Notes: generated by a model from the letters alone, not told the origin. A stretch of 64,000 nucleotides of DNA from Streptococcus sp. Marseille-Q6470 (GCF_946902905.1 NZ_OX336385.1:186001-250000); one strand, 5' to 3'; counted from the first letter of the stretch, positions 47,632 to 58,492 are shown. Translations and numbers: made by a program.

Positions 47632-48195
47632 ATGAAAAAAATAATCTATTTTGGACTTAGTTTCTTATCTATCTTTCTTTTGATTGCTTGTGGCAAAGAA
47701 GAAAAAAAATCAAGTCAGCAAACTCAAACGAGTCAAACACAACAGCAAGCAACTGTTAAACAGGTGGCTGTAGGATCGGAAGCACCTGACTTTACCCTTC
47801 AATCGATGGATGGAAAAGAAGTGAAATTATCAGATTATAAAGGAAAGAAAGTTTATCTTAAATTTTGGGCTTCTTGGTGCGGACCTTGTAAAAAGAGTAT
47901 GCCAGAATTGATGGAACTTGCTGCCAAAGAAGATCGTGGTTTTGAAATATTATCTGTCATTGCACCAGGTCTACAAGGTGAAAAAACAATAGACCAATTT
48001 CCAAAATGGTTTGAGGAACAAGGATATAAGGATATACCTGTCTTGTATGACACCCAGGGAACAACCTTCCAAGCTTATCAGATTCGAAGTATCCCAACAG
48101 AATATCTAATTGATTCAAACGGTAAAATTGCTAAGATTCAGTTAGGTGCGATTAGCAATGCAGACGCGGAAGCAGCTTTTGCTCAAATGGATTAG
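47632..48195 (+). CDS. Thioredoxin-like lipoprotein (TlpA/Etrx type)
   Basis: A 187-residue surface lipoprotein. The signal peptide ends in the lipobox LIAC with Cys20 as the lipidated residue, then a Gln/Thr/Ser linker, then a TlpA-like thioredoxin fold with the active site WCGPC (Cys83 and Cys86). Pneumococcal Etrx proteins of this type take electrons from CcdA and reduce methionine sulfoxide reductases at the surface. No msrAB follows, so the locus resembles the pneumococcal ccdA2-etrx2 pair. Confidence 0.92.
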   Translation: MKKIIYFGLSFLSIFLLIACGKEEKKSSQQTQTSQTQQQATVKQVAVGSEAPDFTLQSMDGKEVKLSDYKGKKVYLKFWASWCGPCKKSMPELMELAAKEDRGFEILSVIAPGLQGEKTIDQFPKWFEEQGYKDIPVLYDTQGTTFQAYQIRSIPTEYLIDSNGKIAKIQLGAISNADAEAAFAQMD

Positions 48196-48201
48196 AGTTA
48201 T

Positions 48202-48242
48202 AAAAAATGTCTAGACAGTTTTGTCTAGACATTTCTTTTTTT
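48202..48242. terminator. Bidirectional terminator between lipoprotein gene and ldh
   Basis: AAATGTCTAGACA, loop GTTT and TGTCTAGACATTT form a perfect 13-bp stem, A-rich before and T-rich after. Confidence 0.92.
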
Positions 48243-48256
48243 AAAATTGAATATAA

Positions 48257-49323
<1,067 letters not shown>

Positions 49324-49345
49324 GGATATAACATCCACTTATCAA

Positions 49346-49359
49346 TGTAAACGTTTTAG
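49346..49359. promoter_or_regulatory. Candidate cre site between ldh and gyrA
   Basis: TGTAAACGTTTTAG matches the CcpA operator consensus in its left half and centre, with the last two positions off. It lies about 23 bases upstream of the ldh -35, a position suited to activation. Confidence 0.4.
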
Positions 49360-49391
49360 ATGTACTGAAAGCTGAAATTTAGGTCGAACTA

Positions 49392-49400
49392 TGGTATAAT
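49392..49400 (+). promoter_or_regulatory. gyrA extended -10 promoter
   Basis: TG-G-TATAAT at 49392-49400, 37 bases before the gyrA start. Confidence 0.65.
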
Positions 49401-49437
49401 ATATCTAGTTACTAATAGTGAAATGAGGCATTTTTTA

Positions 49438-51906
49438 ATGCAAGATAAAAATCTAGTGAATGTCAATCTGACTAAGGAGATGAAGACTAGCTTTATCGAC
49501 TACGCTATGAGCGTTATCGTATCGCGAGCTCTTCCTGATGTTCGGGATGGACTGAAGCCAGTTCATCGTCGTATTTTATACGGGATGAATGAATTAGGTG
49601 TTACACCTGATAAACCTCATAAGAAATCTGCTCGTATTACCGGGGATGTCATGGGTAAATATCACCCACATGGTGACTCTTCAATTTACGAAGCTATGGT
49701 TCGTATGGCACAATGGTGGAGTTATCGTTACATGCTTGTTGACGGGCATGGGAACTTTGGTTCCATGGATGGTGATGGAGCTGCGGCTCAACGTTATACT
49801 GAAGCCCGTATGAGTAAAATTGCTCTTGAAATGCTTCGTGATATCAATAAAAACACGGTTGATTTCGCTGATAACTATGATGCCAATGAACGCGAACCTT
49901 TAGTTTTGCCAGCTCGTTTCCCAAATCTCTTGGTCAATGGAGCTACGGGTATTGCTGTCGGTATGGCGACCAATATTCCACCACATAACTTGGGTGAAAC
50001 CATTGATGCAGTGAAGTTGGTCATGGATAATCCAGAAGTTACAACCAAGGAATTAATGGAAGTTCTTCCTGGTCCAGATTTCCCAACTGGTGCCCTTGTT
50101 ATGGGGAAATCAGGTATTCATAAGGCTTATGAAACAGGGAAAGGATCGATTGTGCTTCGTTCCCGTACTGAAATCGAAGAAACTAAGACTGGTCGCGAAC
50201 GTATCGTTGTAACAGAATTTCCATACATGGTTAATAAGACCAAAGTCCATGAACATATTGTGCGTTTGGTTCAGGAAAAACGCATTGAAGGAATTACAGC
50301 TGTTCGTGACGAATCGAACCGTGAAGGTGTCCGCTTTGTTATTGAAGTTAGACGCGACGCATCAGCTAATGTTATTTTGAACAACTTATTCAAGATGACT
50401 CAGATGCAGACTAGCTTTGGTTTTAACATGCTTGCTATCCAAAATGGTGTTCCAAAGATTTTATCGCTTCGCCAAATCTTGGATGCATACATTGAGCACC
50501 AAAAAGAAGTTGTAACTCGTCGCACTCAATTTGATAAAGAAAAAGCTGAGGCACGCGCACACATTTTAGAAGGTCTCTTGATTGCACTTGATTATATTGA
50601 TGAAGTCATTCGTATTATCCGTGCAAGCGAGACTGACGAAGAAGCTCAAGCAGAATTGATGAGCAAGTTCAAGCTATCTGAACGTCAAAGTCAAGCTATT
50701 CTTGATATGCGTCTTCGTCGTTTGACAGGATTGGAACGTGATAAGATTCAATCTGAGTATGATGACCTTATTGCTTTGATTGCTGACTTAGCAGATATTC
50801 TTGCAAAACCAGAACGCGTTGCTCAAATCATCAAAGAAGAATTGGATGAAGTCAAACGTAAGTTTGGAGATAAACGTCGTACAGAGTTGATGGTTGGTGA
50901 AGTCTTAACGCTTGAAGATGAAGACTTGATTGAAGAAACTGATGTTCTCATCACTCTATCAAATAAAGGCTATATCAAACGTTTGGACCAAGATGAGTTC
51001 ACAGCTCAGAAACGTGGTGGACGTGGGGTCCAAGGTACTGGAGTTAAGGATGATGATTTTGTTCGTGAGTTGGTTTCAACAAGTACTCACGATCACTTGC
51101 TCTTCTTTACCAATAAGGGGCGTGTTTACAGACTTAAGGGTTATGAAATTCCTGAATACGGTCGTACAGCCAAGGGATTACCTGTTGTAAACCTCTTGAA
51201 GCTGGACGAAGGTGAAAGTATCCAAACGATTATTAATGTCGAATCAGAACGTAGTGATGATGCATATCTCTTCTTTACAACTCGTGCAGGTATCGTTAAG
51301 AGAACCAGCGTCAAAGATTTTGCAAACATTCGTCAAAATGGTCTCAAAGCTTTAAATTTGAAAGATGAAGATGAATTGATTAATGTCCTTCTTACTCAAG
51401 AAGATACAGATATCATCATCGGAACTAAATTAGGTTATGCAGTTCGTTTCAATCAGTCTTCAGTTCGTAGTATGAGTCGTAGTGCTACTGGTGTTAAAGG
51501 GGTAAATCTTCGTGAAGGAGATGCTGTAGTTGGAGCTAGAGTGATTACAGACCAAGATGAAGTCCTTATTATCACCGAAAAAGGATACGGTAAACGTACA
51601 GTTGCCACAGAATATCCAACTAAAGGTCGTGCTGGTAAAGGTATGAAAACCGCTAAGATTACTGATAAAAATGGTCACCTTGCAGGCCTTCTCACAGTAA
51701 AAGGCGATGAAGACTTGATGGTTATCACAGATACGGGTGTCATGATTCGAACCAATGTTGCCAATATTTCACAAACTGGACGTTCTACTATGGGAGTAAA
51801 AGTGATGCGTCTAGATGAGAATGCTAAGATTGTAACCTTTACTACAGTCGCAGCGGCAGAGAAGGAAGAAGTTGGGGCAGAAAACGAAACAGAAAGTGAA
51901 GAATAA
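49438..51906 (+). CDS. gyrA: DNA gyrase subunit A
   Basis: An 822-residue subunit that breaks and rejoins DNA during negative supercoiling. The start [15 protein letters not shown] follows AATGAGG; an ATG five codons earlier lies in that site. The catalytic tyrosine is Tyr120 in [11 protein letters not shown]. The quinolone-resistance region reads [11 protein letters not shown] with Ser81 and Glu85, the susceptible residues. The C-terminal beta-pinwheel has the GyrA box [10 protein letters not shown]. The stop overlaps the srtA start by one base. Confidence 0.98.
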   Translation: MQDKNLVNVNLTKEMKTSFIDYAMSVIVSRALPDVRDGLKPVHRRILYGMNELGVTPDKPHKKSARITGDVMGKYHPHGDSSIYEAMVRMAQWWSYRYMLVDGHGNFGSMDGDGAAAQRYTEARMSKIALEMLRDINKNTVDFADNYDANEREPLVLPARFPNLLVNGATGIAVGMATNIPPHNLGETIDAVKLVMDNPEVTTKELMEVLPGPDFPTGALVMGKSGIHKAYETGKGSIVLRSRTEIEETKTGRERIVVTEFPYMVNKTKVHEHIVRLVQEKRIEGITAVRDESNREGVRFVIEVRRDASANVILNNLFKMTQMQTSFGFNMLAIQNGVPKILSLRQILDAYIEHQKEVVTRRTQFDKEKAEARAHILEGLLIALDYIDEVIRIIRASETDEEAQAELMSKFKLSERQSQAILDMRLRRLTGLERDKIQSEYDDLIALIADLADILAKPERVAQIIKEELDEVKRKFGDKRRTELMVGEVLTLEDEDLIEETDVLITLSNKGYIKRLDQDEFTAQKRGGRGVQGTGVKDDDFVRELVSTSTHDHLLFFTNKGRVYRLKGYEIPEYGRTAKGLPVVNLLKLDEGESIQTIINVESERSDDAYLFFTTRAGIVKRTSVKDFANIRQNGLKALNLKDEDELINVLLTQEDTDIIIGTKLGYAVRFNQSSVRSMSRSATGVKGVNLREGDAVVGARVITDQDEVLIITEKGYGKRTVATEYPTKGRAGKGMKTAKITDKNGHLAGLLTVKGDEDLMVITDTGVMIRTNVANISQTGRSTMGVKVMRLDENAKIVTFTTVAAAEKEEVGAENETESEE

Positions 51907-52655
51907 TGTCTCAAAAAAGAACGAAAAGTAAAAAAAATAAGCGTAAGAATCTGCTGATTAATATTTTGGCTGGATTTCTCATCCTTTTGTCTCTAGCTTT
52001 GATTTTTAACTCGAAAATACGAGATGTAATTTTGATTTGGAATACCAATAAATATCAAGTAAGCCAGGTTTCAAAAGAAGAAATTGAGGAGAATAAAAGT
52101 GCTGCTGGAAATTTTGATTTTGATTCTGTAAAATCCTTATCTTCAGAGGCAGTACTTTCTGCTCAATGGAGTTCCCAGCAACTTCCCGTGATTGGTGGAA
52201 TTTCTATACCAGAACTTGAAATGAACTTACCTATTTTTAAGGGGTTGGATAATGTGAATCTTTTCTATGGTGCTGGAACGATGAAAGCTAATCAGGTTAT
52301 GGGACAGGGAAATTATTCATTAGCAAGTCACCGTATCTTTACTGGTAAAGATGCTGATCAGAAGCTATTTTCACCTTTAGCACGTGCTACTAGTGGAATG
52401 TTCATTTATCTAACTGATAAAGAAAAGGTTTATAAATATGAAATAGTAGAAGTTAATAAGGTCACTCCAGATCGTATCGATGTTATTGAAGATCGAGAAG
52501 GGATTAATGAGTTGACTTTAGTAACCTGTGAAGATGCTAATGCTACAGAACGGATTATTGTTAAAGCAAATTTGAAGGAAGTTAAAAATTATTTAGAAGC
52601 TTCTCCAGAAATATTGCAATCGTTTAATAAACCATATAAACAATTTTATGAATAG
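51906..52655 (+). CDS. srtA: Sortase A (class A)
   Basis: A 249-residue membrane-anchored transpeptidase that attaches LPXTG proteins to peptidoglycan. After a basic start, a transmembrane signal anchor spans about residues 16-35. The catalytic triad is His142 (LASHRI), Cys208 (LVTCED) and Arg216 (ATERIIV). It is joined to gyrA by a one-base overlap (TAATG), the normal streptococcal position. A repeat element follows 5 bases after the stop instead of an ordinary terminator. Confidence 0.96.
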   Translation: MSQKRTKSKKNKRKNLLINILAGFLILLSLALIFNSKIRDVILIWNTNKYQVSQVSKEEIEENKSAAGNFDFDSVKSLSSEAVLSAQWSSQQLPVIGGISIPELEMNLPIFKGLDNVNLFYGAGTMKANQVMGQGNYSLASHRIFTGKDADQKLFSPLARATSGMFIYLTDKEKVYKYEIVEVNKVTPDRIDVIEDREGINELTLVTCEDANATERIIVKANLKEVKNYLEASPEILQSFNKPYKQFYE

Positions 52656-52660
52656 TAGAA

Positions 52661-52835
52661 GAGGCTGGGACAAAAGTCCTAGCCTCTCAATTGTCTTTGG
52701 ATTGTCGAGCAAGACGCAGTGGTTGAGTGGGCTCTACTAAGCTGATTTCATCAGCTTTTACAGCCCCACTCAACTTTGCGGAGGTGAGACGACGAAATCG
52801 AATTCTAACAAATTACCGATTTCTGTCCCACTCTC
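52661..52835 (+). repeat. Intergenic repeat element, copy 2 (175 bp, full form)
   Basis: Same ends as copy 1. It has the 5' hairpin, then a large stem: CGCA (52715-52718) with TGCG (52777-52780), GTTGAGTGGG (52722-52731) with CCCACTCAAC (52765-52774), capped by an inner hairpin AAGCTGA-TTTCA-TCAGCTT (52739-52757). A 3' hairpin ACGAAATCG...CGATTTCTGT follows. No plausible ORF. The element begins 5 bases after the srtA stop. Confidence 0.92.
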
Positions 52836-52873
52836 TTTTCTGGTCAATTTCAGAAAATAGATAGGAAAAAGAC

Positions 52874-52902
52874 TTTTCAATTTTGGTAAAAAGTAGTATA
52901 AT
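52874..52902 (+). promoter_or_regulatory. asd promoter
   Basis: TTTTCA at 52874-52879 and TATAAT at 52897-52902 with a 17-bp spacer. An inverted repeat TTTCTAT-T-ATAGAAA (52904-52918) covers the expected transcription start. Confidence 0.65.
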
Positions 52903-52947
52903 GTTTCTATTATAGAAATTTTTAGAAAATTCCGAAAGAGGTTTGTT

Positions 52948-54024
52948 ATGGGATACACAGTTGCTATTGTCGGTGCTACAGGTGCCGTTGGTGCTCAAAT
53001 GATCAAAATGTTGGAAGAATCAACTCTTCCAATTGATAAGATTCGCTACTTGGCGTCTGCACGTTCTGCGGGAAAAGTTTTGCAATTCAAAGGGCAAGAT
53101 GTGACGATTGAAGAAACGACAGAAGATGCTTTTGAAGGCGTTGATATCGCACTTTTCTCAGCTGGTGGATCTACCTCTGCTAAATATGCACCATACGCTG
53201 TTAAAGCAGGTGCAGTAGTGGTTGATAATACATCTTACTTCCGTCAAAACCCAGATGTACCTTTGGTTGTACCCGAGGTCAATGCACATGCGCTTGATGT
53301 CCATGATGGAATCATCGCCTGCCCTAACTGTTCAACCATCCAAATGATGGTGGCTCTTGAACCCGTTCGTCAAAAATGGGGCTTGGACCGTATCATCGTT
53401 TCAACTTACCAGGCTGTTTCAGGAGCTGGAATGGGTGCTATTCTTGAAACCCAACGTGAACTTCGTGAAGTCTTGAATGACGGCGTAAATCCACGTGATT
53501 TGCATGCGGAAATCTTACCATCAGGTGGCGATAAGAAACACTATCCAATTGCTTTTAATGCTCTTCCTCAAATTGATGTCTTCACTGATAATGACTACAC
53601 TTACGAAGAGATGAAGATGACTAAGGAAACTAAGAAAATCATGGAAGATGATAGCATTGCAGTTTCAGCAACATGTGTTCGTATTCCTGTTTTGTCAGCC
53701 CACTCTGAGTCGGTTTATATCGAAACAAAAGAAGTAGCACCAATCGAAGAAGTAAAAGCAGCCATTGCGGCCTTCCCAGGAGCTGTTCTTGAAGACGATG
53801 TTGCCCACCAAATTTACCCACAAGCTGTTAATGCTGTCGGTTCACGTGATACATTTGTTGGACGTATCCGTAAAGACTTGGATGCAGAAAAAGGGATCCA
53901 TATGTGGGTAGTCTCTGATAACCTTCTTAAAGGTGCAGCATGGAACTCAGTACAAATTGCTGAGACTTTACATGAACGTGGCTTGGTTCGTCCAACTACA
54001 GAATTAAAATTTGAATTGAAATAG
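52948..54024 (+). CDS. asd: Aspartate-semialdehyde dehydrogenase
   Basis: A 358-residue NADPH-dependent enzyme reducing aspartyl phosphate to the semialdehyde, the branch point to lysine, threonine and methionine. Rossmann motif [14 protein letters not shown]; catalytic Cys128 in [11 protein letters not shown]; the substrate-binding arginine region is [18 protein letters not shown] lies before the ATG. It is followed by dapA on the same strand, though a large structured element lies in between. Confidence 0.97.
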   Translation: MGYTVAIVGATGAVGAQMIKMLEESTLPIDKIRYLASARSAGKVLQFKGQDVTIEETTEDAFEGVDIALFSAGGSTSAKYAPYAVKAGAVVVDNTSYFRQNPDVPLVVPEVNAHALDVHDGIIACPNCSTIQMMVALEPVRQKWGLDRIIVSTYQAVSGAGMGAILETQRELREVLNDGVNPRDLHAEILPSGGDKKHYPIAFNALPQIDVFTDNDYTYEEMKMTKETKKIMEDDSIAVSATCVRIPVLSAHSESVYIETKEVAPIEEVKAAIAAFPGAVLEDDVAHQIYPQAVNAVGSRDTFVGRIRKDLDAEKGIHMWVVSDNLLKGAAWNSVQIAETLHERGLVRPTTELKFELK

Positions 54025-54249
54025 GGAGCAAAACAGAAATCAGTAACTCCAAGAGTTTGATTTCGTAGTTTTGCCCCCGCACAGTTGATTAGGAAGTGCG
54101 AATGTTGGAAACATGAGTAGTTCCAATCAACCACTGCGTTATGAAACAGAAATCAGCAACTCCAAGAGTTTGATTTCTCCTTCGCTAGCTAGCGAATCTA
54201 CTTATTTTATGTACAGAACAGGAGGCAAAGGCAAGTATGCCCCAGCCTC
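54024..54249 (-). repeat. Third, divergent member of the intergenic repeat family (about 226 bp, inverted)
   Basis: Read on the minus strand it starts GAGGCTGGGGCA with a 5' hairpin to GCCTC, contains CGCAGTGGTTGATTGG with its partner AATCAACTGTGCG, and ends with ACGAAATC...GATTTCTGTTTTGC, the same order of parts as copies 1 and 2. A 34-base unit with an inner hairpin occurs twice (54031-54064 and 54144-54177, one mismatch), and TTCGCTAGCTAGCGAA at 54181-54196 is a perfect palindrome. One end overlaps the asd stop codon. Confidence 0.8.
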
Positions 54250-54276
54250 TTTCTTATATAGAGAAAGGTTTTTTCT

Positions 54277-55212
54277 ATGTCTTATCAAGATTTACAAGAT
54301 TGTAAAATTATCACGGCCTTTATTACTCCTTTTCATGAAGATGGGTCCATAAATTTCGACGCGATTCCGAAATTGATTGAACATCTATTGGCACATCACA
54401 CAGACGGAATTCTCTTGGCGGGTACGACTGCTGAGAGTCCAACTCTTACTCATGATGAGGAGTTGCAGTTGTTTGCAGCTGTTCAGAAGGTTGTTAATGG
54501 GCGTGTCCCTTTAATCGCTGGTGTTGGTACCAATGATACTCGAGACTCTATTGAGTTCGTCAAAGAAGTGGCAGAATTTGGAGGTTTTGCAGCTGGTCTT
54601 GCTATTGTTCCTTACTATAATAAACCATCCCAAGAAGGTATGTACCAGCACTTTAAAGCTATTGCAGACGCTTCTGATTTACCAATTATTATCTATAATA
54701 TTCCGGGTCGTGTAGTAGTTGAATTGACGCCTGAGACCTTGCTTCGCCTAGCAGAACATCCAAACATCATTGGTGTCAAAGAATGTACCAGTCTTGCGAA
54801 TATGGCCTATTTGATTGAGCATAAACCAGAAGAATTCTTGGTATACACAGGTGAAGATGGAGATGCTTTCCATGCGATGAATTTGGGAGCAGATGGTGTT
54901 ATCTCAGTTGCTTCTCATACTAATGGTGATGAAATGCATGAAATGTTCACTGCGATTGAAGAGAGTGATATGAAGAAAGCGGCAGCTATTCAACGTAAGT
55001 TTATTCCCAAGGTTAATGCTCTCTTCTCATACCCAAGTCCTGCACCTGTTAAGGCAGTCCTCAACTATATGGGATTCGAAGCAGGTCCAACTCGCCTCCC
55101 ATTGGTTCCTGCGCCTGAAGAGGATGCTAAACGCATTATCAAGGTTGTTATTGACGGAGACTATGAAGCGACTAAAGCGACTGTCACTGGAGTTCTTCGT
55201 CCTGATTACTAA
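54277..55212 (+). CDS. dapA: 4-hydroxy-tetrahydrodipicolinate synthase
   Basis: A 311-residue class I aldolase that condenses pyruvate with aspartate semialdehyde, the first step unique to lysine synthesis; lysine is also part of the streptococcal peptidoglycan stem. The Schiff-base lysine is Lys168 (GVKECT), with Tyr140 in IIIYNIPGR and GTTAES in the active site. GAGAAAGG is the ribosome-binding site. It uses the product of the upstream asd gene. Confidence 0.96.
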   Translation: MSYQDLQDCKIITAFITPFHEDGSINFDAIPKLIEHLLAHHTDGILLAGTTAESPTLTHDEELQLFAAVQKVVNGRVPLIAGVGTNDTRDSIEFVKEVAEFGGFAAGLAIVPYYNKPSQEGMYQHFKAIADASDLPIIIYNIPGRVVVELTPETLLRLAEHPNIIGVKECTSLANMAYLIEHKPEEFLVYTGEDGDAFHAMNLGADGVISVASHTNGDEMHEMFTAIEESDMKKAAAIQRKFIPKVNALFSYPSPAPVKAVLNYMGFEAGPTRLPLVPAPEEDAKRIIKVVIDGDYEATKATVTGVLRPDY

Positions 55213-55230
55213 CATCATAAACATAGATAG

Positions 55231-55268
55231 AAACTTCCTAACAAGTAAAATTGTTGGGAGTTTTTTTC
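55231..55268 (+). terminator. dapA terminator
   Basis: AAACTTCCTAACAA pairs with TTGTTGGGAGTTT (one bulge) followed by a long T-tract that continues into the dprA SigX box. Confidence 0.8.
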
Positions 55269-55274
55269 TTTTTC

Positions 55275-55282
55275 TACGAATA
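55275..55282 (+). promoter_or_regulatory. SigX (ComX) box of dprA
   Basis: TACGAATA, exact core, 32 bases before the dprA ATG and directly downstream of a T-rich run. Confidence 0.9.
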
Positions 55283-55313
55283 TATAAATAGAGAGAGAAA
55301 AAAGGAGTCGATC

Positions 55314-56177
55314 ATGAAAATTAAGATTGATAATTTCGAGATTTATAAGTTAAAGCAAGCAGGTTTAAGTAATCAGCAGGTTCTAAAAGTACTTCAATAC
55401 GGAGAAATTTATGATCAGGAATTGAGTTTAGAGACAATCGCTGAAGCTTCGGAGTGTCGTAATCCAGTCGTTTTTATGGAGCGGTATCATAAACTGACTT
55501 TTGAAAGCATGGAACTCCTGCAGAAAGATTTTGAAAAGTTCCCATCATTTTCGATTTTGGACGATGTTTATCCCATTTCACTCAGTGAAATTTATGATGC
55601 TCCAGTATTGCTTTTTTACAAAGGAGATCTCAATCTTTTAAAACTACCCAAGATTGCCGTTGTTGGTAGTCGCTCTTGTAGCCAAACAGGAACAAAGTCA
55701 GTCCGTAAAGTCATTGAGGAACTGGAAAATGAATTAGTTGTGGTGAGTGGACTTGCTAGAGGAATTGATACAGCAGCCCATATGTCTATTCTACAAACTG
55801 GGGGCAAAACGATTGGAATTATTGGAACTGGTTTAGATGTCTATTATCCACGTTCCAATAAACGACTTCAAGAATATATTGGAGAACATCATTTGCTTCT
55901 AAGCGAGTACGGTCCAGGAGAAGAACCTTTGAAATACCACTTTCCTGCACGAAATCGTATTATTGCGGGCTTATGTAGAGGAGTCATCGTTGCAGAAGCT
56001 AAAATGAGATCAGGAAGCTTAATCACTTGTGAGCGAGCAATGGAAGAAGGAAGAGATGTTTTTGCAATTCCAGGTTCCATTTTAGATGGTCGTTCAGATG
56101 GTTGTCACCATTTGATCCAAGAAGGAGCGAAGTTAGCAACTTGTGGGCAAGATATTCTTGCTGAGTTTGAGTTTTAA
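55314..56177 (+). CDS. dprA: DNA processing protein DprA
   Basis: A 287-residue protein that loads RecA on incoming single-stranded DNA and, in pneumococcus, also shuts off competence by binding phosphorylated ComE. The extended Rossmann fold is marked by VVGSRSCSQTG, VVSGLARGIDTAAH, GTGLDVYYPRSN and HFPARNRIIAGL. The ATG at 55314 follows AAAGGAG; a longer frame from 55251 would run through the promoter. It is the second SigX-controlled gene in the window. Confidence 0.96.
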   Translation: MKIKIDNFEIYKLKQAGLSNQQVLKVLQYGEIYDQELSLETIAEASECRNPVVFMERYHKLTFESMELLQKDFEKFPSFSILDDVYPISLSEIYDAPVLLFYKGDLNLLKLPKIAVVGSRSCSQTGTKSVRKVIEELENELVVVSGLARGIDTAAHMSILQTGGKTIGIIGTGLDVYYPRSNKRLQEYIGEHHLLLSEYGPGEEPLKYHFPARNRIIAGLCRGVIVAEAKMRSGSLITCERAMEEGRDVFAIPGSILDGRSDGCHHLIQEGAKLATCGQDILAEFEF

Positions 56178-56232
56178 TGAATAATATGATTTCATTTATC
56201 AAACTTTTCTTCTATTATATGGGTGTTATGTC

Positions 56233-56261
56233 TTGACAGGTTTTTAAAAATGGTTTACACT
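56233..56261 (+). promoter_or_regulatory. topA promoter
   Basis: TTGACA at 56233-56238 and TACACT at 56256-56261 with a 17-bp spacer. A perfect palindrome, ACTTTATAAAGT (56259-56270), overlaps the -10 and the likely start site. Confidence 0.8.
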
Positions 56262-56296
56262 TTATAAAGTTTATTACTTTGAAAAGGTGTGATACT

Positions 56297-58384
56297 GTGG
56301 TAACGGCAACCAAAAAGAAAAAATCAACAAGTAAAAAAAATCTTGTAATCGTGGAATCGCCTGCTAAGGCGAAGACGATTGAAAAATATCTGGGACGCAA
56401 TTATAAGGTTTTGGCCAGCGTGGGACATATCCGTGATTTGAAAAAGTCAAGTATGTCAGTCGACGTGGAAAATAATTACGAACCGCAATATATCAATATT
56501 CGCGGGAAAGGTCCTCTCATCAATGATCTGAAAAAAGAAGCTAAGAAAGCCGATAAAGTCTTTCTTGCAAGTGACCCGGACCGAGAAGGGGAGGCTATTT
56601 CATGGCATTTAGCGCATATTTTAGATCTAGACGAGAATGATACCAACCGTGTTGTTTTCAATGAGATTACCAAAGATGCAGTTAAGAATGCCTTTAAAGA
56701 ACCTCGTAAAATCAATATGGATTTGGTCGATGCCCAGCAAGCACGTCGTGTTTTGGACCGCTTGGTAGGTTATTCTATTTCACCAATTCTTTGGAAGAAG
56801 GTCAAGAAGGGATTATCAGCTGGGCGCGTGCAGTCTGTCGCACTTAAGCTAATCATTGACCGTGAAAATGAAATCAATGCCTTCCAACCAGATGAATATT
56901 GGACGATTGATGGTGTCTTTAAAAAAGGTGCTAAGCAATTCCAAGCTTCTTTTTATGGAATGAATGGCAAGAAGATGAAGTTGACTACCAATGATGAAGT
57001 CAAAAAAGTTTTATCTCATTTGAACAGCAAGGATTTTACAGTTGATCAAGTAGATAAAAAGGAAAGAAAGCGCAATGCTCCTCTTCCATATACAACGTCT
57101 TCTATGCAGATGGATGCTGCTAACAAGATTAACTTCCGTACTCGAAAGACGATGATGGTTGCTCAGCAACTCTATGAAGGAATCAATATTGGTACAGGTG
57201 TCCAAGGTTTGATCACCTATATGCGTACGGATTCTACTCGTATCAGTCCAGTTGCTCAGAATGAAGCCGCTAGCTACATCAATGAAAGTTTTGGTAGTAA
57301 GTATTCTAAACATGGTAGCAAGGTGAAAAATGCCTCTGGCGCTCAAGACGCCCACGAAGCTATTCGTCCTTCAAGTGTCTTTAATACACCTGAGAAAATT
57401 GCTAAGTATTTGGATAAAGACCAGCTAAAACTTTATACACTTATTTGGAACCGCTTTGTAGCGAGTCAAATGACTGGTGCAATTTTTGATACCATGGCTG
57501 TGAAACTGTCACAAAATGGTGTTCAATTCGCGGCGAATGGTAGTCAGGTTAAGTTTGATGGTTATTTAGCCATTTACAACGATTCTGATAAAAATAAGAT
57601 GCTGCCTGATATGAAAGTAGGAGATGTGGTCAAACAGGTCAACAGCAAACCTGAACAACATTTCACACAACCGCCTGCACGATATTCAGAAGCAACACTG
57701 ATTAAAACTTTAGAAGAAAACGGAGTTGGACGTCCATCTACTTATGCTCCAACCATTGAAACAATCCAAAAACGTTACTATGTAAGACTCGCATCTAAAC
57801 GCTTTGAACCAACCGATCTAGGACAAGTTGTTAACAAGCTGATTGTCGAATACTTCCCAGATATTGTTAATGTGAAGTTTACCGCTGAGATGGAAGGGAA
57901 ACTGGATGATGTCGAGGTCGGTAAAGAACAATGGCAACGAGTCATTGATGAATTTTACAAACCATTCTCTAAAGAGGTTGCAAAAGCTGAAGCAGAGATG
58001 GAAAAAATTCAAATCAAGGATGAACCAGCAGGATTTGACTGTGAAGTTTGTGGAAGTCCTATGGTGATCAAGATTGGACGCTTCGGTAAGTTTTATGCAT
58101 GTAGCAATTTCCCAGATTGCCGACATACGCAAGCTATCGTTAAAGAAGTCGGTGTTACATGTCCAAGTTGCCATCAAGGTCAGATCATCGAACGTAAAAC
58201 CAAGCGTAATCGTATTTTCTATGGATGCAATCGTTATCCAGAATGTGAATTTACTTCTTGGGACAAGCCTGTTGGGCGTGATTGTCCAAAATGTGGTCAC
58301 TTCCTCATGGAGAAGAAAATCCGTGGTGGCGGAAAACAAATTGTATGTAGCAATGGTGACTACGAAGAAGAAAAGATTAAATAA
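56297..58384 (+). CDS. topA: DNA topoisomerase I
   Basis: A 695-residue type IA topoisomerase that removes negative supercoils. The Toprim domain has [17 protein letters not shown] and [12 protein letters not shown]; the catalytic tyrosine is about Tyr308 in [12 protein letters not shown]; three C-terminal zinc ribbons follow (CEVCGSP, CPSCHQG, CPKCGHF). The start is GTG at 56297 after AAAAGGTG; an in-frame TTG at 56279 lies before that site. It is downstream of dprA but has its own strong promoter. Confidence 0.96.
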   Translation: MVTATKKKKSTSKKNLVIVESPAKAKTIEKYLGRNYKVLASVGHIRDLKKSSMSVDVENNYEPQYINIRGKGPLINDLKKEAKKADKVFLASDPDREGEAISWHLAHILDLDENDTNRVVFNEITKDAVKNAFKEPRKINMDLVDAQQARRVLDRLVGYSISPILWKKVKKGLSAGRVQSVALKLIIDRENEINAFQPDEYWTIDGVFKKGAKQFQASFYGMNGKKMKLTTNDEVKKVLSHLNSKDFTVDQVDKKERKRNAPLPYTTSSMQMDAANKINFRTRKTMMVAQQLYEGINIGTGVQGLITYMRTDSTRISPVAQNEAASYINESFGSKYSKHGSKVKNASGAQDAHEAIRPSSVFNTPEKIAKYLDKDQLKLYTLIWNRFVASQMTGAIFDTMAVKLSQNGVQFAANGSQVKFDGYLAIYNDSDKNKMLPDMKVGDVVKQVNSKPEQHFTQPPARYSEATLIKTLEENGVGRPSTYAPTIETIQKRYYVRLASKRFEPTDLGQVVNKLIVEYFPDIVNVKFTAEMEGKLDDVEVGKEQWQRVIDEFYKPFSKEVAKAEAEMEKIQIKDEPAGFDCEVCGSPMVIKIGRFGKFYACSNFPDCRHTQAIVKEVGVTCPSCHQGQIIERKTKRNRIFYGCNRYPECEFTSWDKPVGRDCPKCGHFLMEKKIRGGGKQIVCSNGDYEEEKIK

Positions 58385-58392
58385 AAATAATT

Positions 58393-58424
58393 AGGGCTGA
58401 AATGATAATTTCAGCTCTTTTTAA
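58393..58424 (+). terminator. topA terminator
   Basis: AGGGCTGAAAT, loop GATA and ATTTCAGCTCT form a stem with one mismatch, followed by TTTTT. Confidence 0.85.
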
Positions 58425-58431
58425 TTTAAAC

Positions 58432-58461
58432 TTGACAGAACTCAGCATTTTATGGGAAACT
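58432..58461 (+). promoter_or_regulatory. Promoter of DUF454 gene
   Basis: TTGACA at 58432-58437, an 18-bp spacer and GAAACT at 58456-58461 with a TG extension at 58453-58454. Confidence 0.5.
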
Positions 58462-58492
58462 AGAAGAACATTAATCTTAACTAGGAGTCAAC

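Noticed and set aside
54024-54276. CRISPR array because of the repeated 34-base unit
   Set aside because: Only two copies, 113 bases apart, without regular spacers or cas genes; each unit is a hairpin inside a larger element.
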